From NCBI GenBank assembly GCA_914767715.1, contig OU612065.1, positions 29,018,001 through 29,082,000 of the forward strand: a DNA stretch of 64,000 nt, written 5' to 3'. Each line of letters opens with the position of its first letter. Positions within the stretch are counted from its first letter, which is position 1. The DNA is from Membranipora membranacea. Taxonomy: Eukaryota; Bryozoa; Gymnolaemata; Cheilostomatida; Membraniporidae. Both the position numbers and the translations under genes were made by a program. This document shows, in pieces, positions 63,801 through 64,000 of this stretch. The notes under the pieces were generated by a model. It was not told where the DNA came from and ran no database searches. It saw nothing but the letters and a program-made list of their open reading frames with translations.

Positions 63801-64000
63801 GCTTCGTGTCTGTATTAATCGGGGACCAACTTTCTGTATTAATCAAGAACTACAACATTTTGAATGAATGTAAACCTCAATGTATTGCTGTAAAATTAAT
63901 GTTTTATGTACCATCGAGGTATTGTATCAGTTTCCCTTACAGCCCACAACACTCCGTATCCTCCTCGATGGCACCAGTAGGAAACCCCCAAAACTATCAG

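Overview
The window is intron-rich, AT-rich animal genomic DNA. Coding exons are short, have canonical GT/AG borders, and are scattered among dense non-coding repeats: a satellite array, MITE-like inverted repeats, tRNA-derived SINEs, and LINE and Ty3/gypsy fragments. There are no bacterial operons. The gene set (a CLCA chloride-channel regulator, a TRIM-type RING protein, mitochondrial MTO1 and a rhodopsin-type GPCR) indicates a metazoan. A non-vertebrate such as an invertebrate deuterostome or lophotrochozoan is my inference; the species is not determinable from sequence alone.

Layout: 1-3737 is a satellite array of eleven 334-bp units plus a partial one. 5650-15087 (minus) is a complete 14-exon CLCA gene (955 aa by my splicing). 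16037-20230 (minus) is a complete 7-exon RING/two B-box/coiled-coil gene with a propeller-like C-terminus (625 aa). 20.3-23.5 kb is repeat-rich. 23.8-35.6 kb holds four paralogous genes for a small secreted protein that I do not recognise: one on plus (23812-24747) and three on minus (25960-27512, 29986-31340, 33949-35334). The three minus genes lie in tandemly duplicated segments of about 4 kb, and a 5'-truncated LINE sits between the last two. 37314-53565 (minus) is a complete 15-exon MTO1 gene (668 aa). A three-exon GPCR (469 aa) lies on the opposite strand, wholly inside one MTO1 intron. 54-64 kb has SINEs, hairpin-forming repeats, a gypsy RNase H fragment, two exons resembling a CaRF/ALS2CR8-type domain that end in a stop, and three exons of an unidentified gene.

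Most genes here are unrelated housekeeping, signalling or secretory genes and do not form a pathway. The most novel material is the secreted-protein cluster, with a shared three-exon plan, shared start-at-acceptor architecture, shared promoter blocks, and a copy whose C-terminus has been remodelled. Second is a satellite unit carrying ten clustered A:T-to-G:C transitions that switch strand partway along.

All exon borders were assigned by eye from splice consensus, frame continuity and family knowledge. Nothing was aligned to a database.
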